From JAYUDN01 sp043769645 (GTDB lineage: Bacteria; Patescibacteriota; Gracilibacteria; BD1-5; UBA2023), in assembly GCA_043769645.1 (NCBI GenBank), contig JAYVJC010000026.1, positions 1 through 47,175 of the forward strand: DNA of 47,175 nt. The letters run 5' to 3'. Of this stretch, positions 43,130 to 47,175 are shown in pieces (the stretch's first letter is position 1; the number at the start of each line of letters is the position of its first letter). The translations under genes and the position numbers were made by a program. A model generated the notes under the pieces. The model searched no databases, was not told the origin of the DNA, and saw only the letters and a list, made by a program, of their open reading frames with translations.

Positions 43130-43519
43130 TCAATTTTTCTCTTCGAAATCCAAGTATTCATCGAGGAATGGAAGCCATCTTTCAGGATTCTCTTGCATTA
43201 CTATAATAGGTTCACGATACTCAGTGAGCTGATTTTTACTTTTGAACCATCGAACAATTGCTTCTTCACTTCTGTATGTGATTTCGGATCCACTTACTAC
43301 CCAGAGTTGCTCAAGATGACGTATCATTCTCAAGAGTAGAGCAATGCGGATAAAGGTATCTTTTTGTATTTCTTCTACTGGAGTTTTAGAATATGGAAGG
43401 GAGAGAATCTGATCAACCTGATCTCCAGTAATCGGAAGCGTCTTCATGGTGCTGTCAAAAATTTTCCCGATACGAATCTTCTGATCCAGGGTAAGTGCTT
43501 CCATAAAAGAATAGGTCAT
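43130..43519 (-). CDS. MbcA/ParS/Xre-type (DUF2384-like) protein, possible antitoxin
   Basis: 129 aa from ATG 43519 (MEALTLDQK at 43504 is an alternative). The C-terminal ~60 residues follow the toxin-binding domain of the MbcA/ParS/Xre antitoxins: a helix with RMIRHLEQLW, SEEAIVRWFKSKNQLTEYREPI and ENPERWLPFLDEYL. The N-terminal part is helical, but the XRE DNA-binding domain is not obvious. No RES- or ADP-ribosyl-type toxin is next to it, so it is an orphan or has another role. Confidence 0.5.
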   Translation of the reverse strand: MTYSFMEALTLDQKIRIGKIFDSTMKTLPITGDQVDQILSLPYSKTPVEEIQKDTFIRIALLLRMIRHLEQLWVVSGSEITYRSEEAIVRWFKSKNQLTEYREPIIVMQENPERWLPFLDEYLDFEEKN

Positions 43520-43639
43520 AAAAATACTTTCCTATTCTAGAGCAGCCCTCATCTTCATCGCAAAGAAAGTAACATTCTGTAGAGAAAACTAGACTTCCTT
43601 CTCGATTTTCTTTACTCAATGAGGAAAACCGATATACTC

Positions 43640-43665
43640 AAAGTGTACTTTTTAGAGTACACTTT
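43640..43665. promoter_or_regulatory. Operator palindrome upstream of the TrmB-like gene
   Basis: AAAGTGTACT-TTTTAG-AGTACACTTT: two perfect 10-bp arms with a 6-bp spacer, 18 bp before the start codon of a regulator gene, overlapping the likely promoter. It fits a dimeric winged-helix protein and autoregulation. Confidence 0.8.
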
Positions 43666-43683
43666 ATAGAATATAGAGAATAT

Positions 43684-44451
43684 ATGAAAAAATACCTCCA
43701 TCTTCTGGAACGGATCGGACTCAATGAATACGAGAGAAGGGTCTATCTGACCCTCCTCGAACATCCCTATATCACAATGAGTGAGATTGCCGAGAAAAAC
43801 CAGATTCATCGACCTATGGCCTATAAAACCATACAATCACTCGAATCTGAGGGATTTGTCGAAAAGTCATACCTTGATGGGAAACGATACTACTACCACA
43901 CGACTTCTCCGAAGAAACTCCTCGAAAAACTCAAACAACTGAATGAACTCGCGAAACAAGTCGTCCCAGAGCTCGAAACGCTCTTTCTAAAACAAGGAGA
44001 CGCACCTATACTTTCAACCAAGGAAGGAGTTGATGGGATTCGGTCTATCCATCAGGATCTTCTTGATACCCTACCTCGAGGAGGTATCTACTATCGATAT
44101 AGCTCATCTCGAACTGAGTACGCTGGCAAGAGTCTCTATACCCCAGATAGCTACGAGGCCTTTCAAAAGAAGAAAGAGCTCGAGAGAATAGTCATCACGA
44201 GCGAACGACAGCAGAAAAATAGATCTAGCAATCCAAATCGAGAAGTGATCGCAATTCCGAAAGTTTTTGATGAGTTCGATGATAATATTACGAAGCTTAT
44301 ATATGCAGATAAGGTCGCCATTATCGATTATGAATCTCAAACCGGATGGATTATCGAAAACGAGCGCTTCGCCCGATATGAAGAAAAGATATTCCGACTT
44401 CTCGCAAAGCTCCTCAAAGAAAAAAATCCCTCTCGGTGAGGAGAGGGATAG
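43684..44451 (+). CDS. TrmB-family winged-helix transcriptional regulator
   Basis: 255 aa; the TGA at 44437 is Gly and adds GGEG before TAG. The N-terminal winged helix (LHLLERIGLNEYERRVYLTLLEH, MSEIAEKNQIHRPMAYKTIQSLESEGFV) and the coiled-coil linker (KLKQLNELAKQVVPELETLF) are those of the TrmB family. The C-terminal effector-like domain (about 110-250) has IRSIHQDLLDTLPRGG and KLIYADKVAIIDYE but lacks a clear sugar site. A perfect palindrome just upstream is its probable operator. Its targets may include itself and the convergent ppk2. Confidence 0.88.
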
Positions 44452-44470
44452 TTTGATTATTTTTTTATGG
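44425..44470 (+). terminator. Terminator overlapping the end of the TrmB-like gene
   Basis: ATCCCTCTC / GAGAGGGAT stem around the last codons, followed by a T-rich stretch (TTTGATTATTTTTTT). Confidence 0.7.
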
Positions 44471-45763
44471 GAGCCATTGGAGCTGGCTTTACTGGAGTTT
44501 TTACAACTGGTTTTTTGCTGGAGAACTTTTTGCTAGAGCTTTTGGAGCTGGTTTTGATGGAACTTTTTGAGAAGCGATAGTTGCCACTGGAGCAGGTACT
44601 TTTGCTGCTGTCGCAACCACTGATTTTACTGGAGATTTAGATAATGATTTCTTAGTAGGAGTTTTTTTGACTGGTGCTTTTTGAGGAGTAGGTTTAGCAG
44701 GAGCTTTTGCTACTGGCTTTTTTGCTGGCATTTTCTTCTCTCTTTTTGCGGCGAGTTTCTTCGCGGCATTCGCATTTTTATGAGCAGCCTTTCGAACGGC
44801 TTTTGCGAGTTTCTTCGCTTCCTTCTCTTTTTTTGCGGCGAGTTTCTTCGCGGCCTTAGTCGCTTTTTTTTCAGCCTTTGCTTTTTCTTTCGCGAGTTTC
44901 TTCGCAGCTTTCTCTGCTTGTTTTTTCTCTGATTTTACGGAAGCTCATTTTGGTTCTTTTTTCACTTTATCCGTTGGAGGATTTTTATCCTTGTGTGGTG
45001 CAAGAAGAGATACTGGTGAGAGAAGAGTAGGCCGTTTCATAGGAAGAGAGTTAAGAAAATGGAAAAGGAGTTTGGTCATTTGGTAGACTTTGTACCAGTG
45101 ATCATCACTCGGGATGATAGACCATGGGGCAAAGAAAGTATCTGTGCTTTCGAAAACGGTTTCGTATACCTTCATATACACATCCCAGTTTCTTCGAGAT
45201 TCCAGATCGCTCGGGGTGTGTTTCAGAATCTTCTCTTGTGCTCGGAGTCGTTCGGCTAGCCGTATGAGTTGGGTATCTTTAGAAATGTGGAGATAGCACT
45301 TGAGAATGATATTTCCTTCCTGAGTAAATTTTTTCTCAAAATCAATAATATCTTGAGAGGATTTTTTGAGAGCGTTAGAATTGATGCTTCAGACAACGGA
45401 GGGGAGGAGCAGTGCTTCATAGTAGGATCGATTCAGGACCGTTATGAGGCCATGCTTGATAACCTTACCATAGAGAGTATCAAGGCTTTCCTCGAGTGGC
45501 AAAGTTTCTATATGCTTCCAAGTAGAAATACTAAGTCCATCGATATTCATTCCTGAAAATACTTGTTGGACCACGTCATCCTTTCATGAGGCGTCCATTC
45601 ACTGGAGTATCACCAGTATAGACTTTTTTTTCCAAGCATAGAAACTGTTTTGAAGTTGTATGATTTGATGATGGAGGGCTTCAGTCTCTGCGATGACTTT
45701 TTCCGGAGACAAGTGTCTCGGAGCTCGTGCATCGATTGTATCGAGACTGATTTTTCACATCAT
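44457..45763 (-). CDS. ppk2: Polyphosphate kinase 2 (PPK2) fused to a histone-H1-like Lys/Ala/Pro tail
   Basis: Start ATG 45763. Residues ~15-250 are PPK2: Walker A in LQGMDASGKDD (K61; both G55 and G60 are TGA), STWKHIE, LNRSYYEALL (Walker B/lid side), NIILKCYLHISKDTQ, SRRNWDVYMKVYE, STDTFFAPWSIIPSDDHWYK. Residues 255-420 form a strongly basic tail: first A-A-K-K-L-A type helical repeats, then K-K-P/T-P repeats as in H1-like proteins. The zero frame ends at TAA 44501 (420 aa). At 44516-44510 there is an in-phase A AAA AAC slippery heptamer; the -1 frame keeps the KKPVVKTPVKPAP pattern to TAA 44457. PPK2 transfers phosphate between polyphosphate and nucleotides. Confidence 0.9.
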
Positions 45764-45805
45764 TTTTTTGGAAAAATAAGTATATCCCCCATAGTATATA
45801 ATAAT

Positions 45806-46897
45806 TTATTTTTGTACAATTAAACTTCTATAATCTAATAATTTCCACTTGCGCATCCATTCATTTATTGGATATATATGCCGTCAAGTATCAGTATCCC
45901 ACACGATGACATGGCTCGGATATGCAAGGGTCCCAATATACCCAAGGAGTATAAATGCATGTTCACCTATCAGTCCATCGATACGATTTCCATCGGCAGT
46001 CATCCATGAAAGATTCCGGTTTTCGTAAGTCGTATCGCAGTGGTTTTTCCCTGAAAAATGGTATTGCTCAATCAACCTCATATCGACCTCAGAGACGACT
46101 CAATCCTCATAGAGGCCATCCGTACACCAGTCTCCCCAGAGTTCTACCATATGTCACTTCTCCAGATGAGTGAGGAGTACTGAAAGATGAGAAATTGGAG
46201 TAAGTCCACGGTCACTATATTGCGATTCATTGATGATTTCAGTCTCGAATCCGAGAGTATTCATTACTTGAGCAATCGGGAATTCATAGACTCCATATCA
46301 TGTATGTTTTCGTTGTGATCATACTATACTTCCGACAAATCATTCATCTGGATTTCACCAAAATCCACCCTCCATATTTATACTACCGGATACTGCTATC
46401 TTCTCAATAAAACTATCTTCTGTGATGCTATTCGAGAGTCGAGTAGCAAGTATGGAAGCAGCACTTATCTCACATGAAAGAGCATATTTCTGAAGTGAAA
46501 ATTGATATGAATGAGAGGTATCAAGTGTAGGAATTGGAAATTTTTTTTGAGTAATATATGGATATTTCTGAGCGAGTATCTTTGAAAGGTATTTTTCATT
46601 ACGATCAAGATCTTGGCGAATAGGGATATCTATATGAGATTCGAGTATGGTGTGAATCTTTACGAGCTCTTGAGCGATGGAATCAAACTGGGTAGAGTAA
46701 GCTTCATCTTGGATACTCCGATACCAATTCACAGATTCTCGAAAGTTCCAAAGTGGACGAATTATCTTTCCCTTCGTAGGGATATAGCAGCCTATCTTCC
46801 CACACGAAAGTTGATCCACGGCAGAAATAGGACTCACAAAAAAAACTCCAAAAATATAAAAAACGAATAGACATCATTGAGCTATTCTCGAAAACAA
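45806..46897 (-). CDS. Secreted C39-like cysteine peptidase family protein
   Basis: Frame fixed from 46837 down; start uncertain (TTG 46897, 363 aa, giving a signal peptide ending SPISA; GTG 46837 gives 343 aa without one; an ATG start at 46882 would need one T less in a T8 run). The C-terminal ~220 residues match the C39_2 papain-like fold: catalytic-type Cys in LSCEISAASI, GGFWGNPDEGFVGSI, GYGVYEFPIAQ, LEKGHMVELWG, His in GEHAFILLGYIG, and VWDTDTG. The N-terminal ~130 residues are helical. Likely an extracellular peptidase. It lies 142 bp downstream of an ABC exporter gene end on the same strand. Confidence 0.75.
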
Positions 46898-47038
46898 AAT
46901 CGGGTAGTTATGAGCTTTATAAATTCCTTGCTCTGTCCTCAATAATTGTATCCTCATTTTCTCTCATCAAGTTATAGGTATTATAATTCGAGTATAGAGA
47001 GAAAGTACGATTTTACCAGTCAAGAATCTACTCCTCAC

Positions 47039-47175
47039 CTAAAACCCACTCTGCAGTTCGAGCATTCGCTCGTAGGTCCCTCCCCCTCTCGAGAGTGTTT
47101 CGTGATTTCCTCGTTCGACGACTTGTCCCCCTTCGATGACGATGATATCATCCGCGTGTCGAACGGTCTGGAGTC
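47039..47175 (-). CDS. ABC exporter, C-terminal end (partial)
   Basis: The window ends inside this gene; the last 44 residues are visible. They follow the end of type I ABC exporter ATPase domains: the H-loop region (TVRHADDIIVIEGGQVVERGNHETL) and then YERMLELQSGF. A fused membrane domain is expected but outside the window. It precedes a C39-like peptidase gene on the same strand. Confidence 0.85.
   Translation of the reverse strand, partial: LQTVRHADDIIVIEGGQVVERGNHETLSRGGGTYERMLELQSGF

Noticed and set aside
44681..44932. Phe/Leu/Cys-rich + strand ORF
   Set aside because: Antisense of the Lys-rich tail of PPK2.

Overview
The window comes from a bacterium that reads UGA as glycine (translation table 25). 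That places it in the Absconditabacteria (SR1) / Gracilibacteria (BD1-5) group of the Patescibacteria (CPR); I cannot choose between the two from the sequence. The proof is internal. Invariant glycines are encoded by TGA in PilB (GEIRD box, TGA 4731-4733), peptide deformylase (GxGLAAPQ and EGCLS), TruB (GHTGTLDP), SecA, LigA, DusB and the PPK2 Walker A loop. Every gene ends in TAA or TAG. Under the standard code most genes would appear broken; here they are joined across TGA.

Layout. 1-1908: end of a DinG-type exonuclease/helicase protein whose helicase motifs look lost. 2007-6488: a type IV pilus operon (two one-TM proteins, PilB, PilC). 6698-8335: L25, a CxxC-less thioredoxin-fold protein with a Cys-rich tail, and a hypothetical. 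8374-10686 (-): LigA carrying in-frame palindromic repeat insertions. 11306-12634: trigger factor. 12665-13754 (-): an HTH regulator and a second possible DNA-binding protein behind a shared upstream element. 14060-20609: SecA, signal peptidase I, TruB, a secreted protein and an AI-2E-type permease. 21268-25328: MurE-like ligase (-), peptide deformylase, a hypothetical (-) and a Dus enzyme. 25325-30310: mainly - strand envelope genes (a glycosyltransferase with its two GT-B halves in reversed order, an O-antigen-ligase/Wzy-like protein, FtsW, an LPXTG-type surface protein) plus a + strand ferredoxin. 30366-37163: pseudopilin, HflX, PepN, a hypothetical, a GNAT enzyme and YggT. 37243-43519 (-): hemerythrin, a frameshifted gene, TrpS, an Asp/Glu racemase, several unknowns and a DUF2384-like protein. 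43684-44451: TrmB-like regulator with a perfect operator palindrome. 44457-45763 (-): polyphosphate kinase 2 fused to a histone-H1-like Lys/Ala/Pro tail, with an in-phase A AAA AAC slippery site before the end. 45806-46897 (-): C39-like peptidase. 47039-47175 (-): end of an ABC exporter.

How it fits together: this is mostly core information processing, secretion (SecA, LepB, Def, Tig), envelope building and type IV pili, as expected for a small, probably host-dependent cell. There is almost no metabolism beyond polyphosphate, a ferredoxin and an amino-acid racemase. The most unusual items are the PPK2-H1 fusion with its slippery site, the domain-permuted glycosyltransferase, the motif-less DinG protein, the palindrome-laden ligA, and translation starts preceded by G-poor leaders without a Shine-Dalgarno sequence. 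I recognised no tRNA, rRNA, CRISPR array or insertion sequence.
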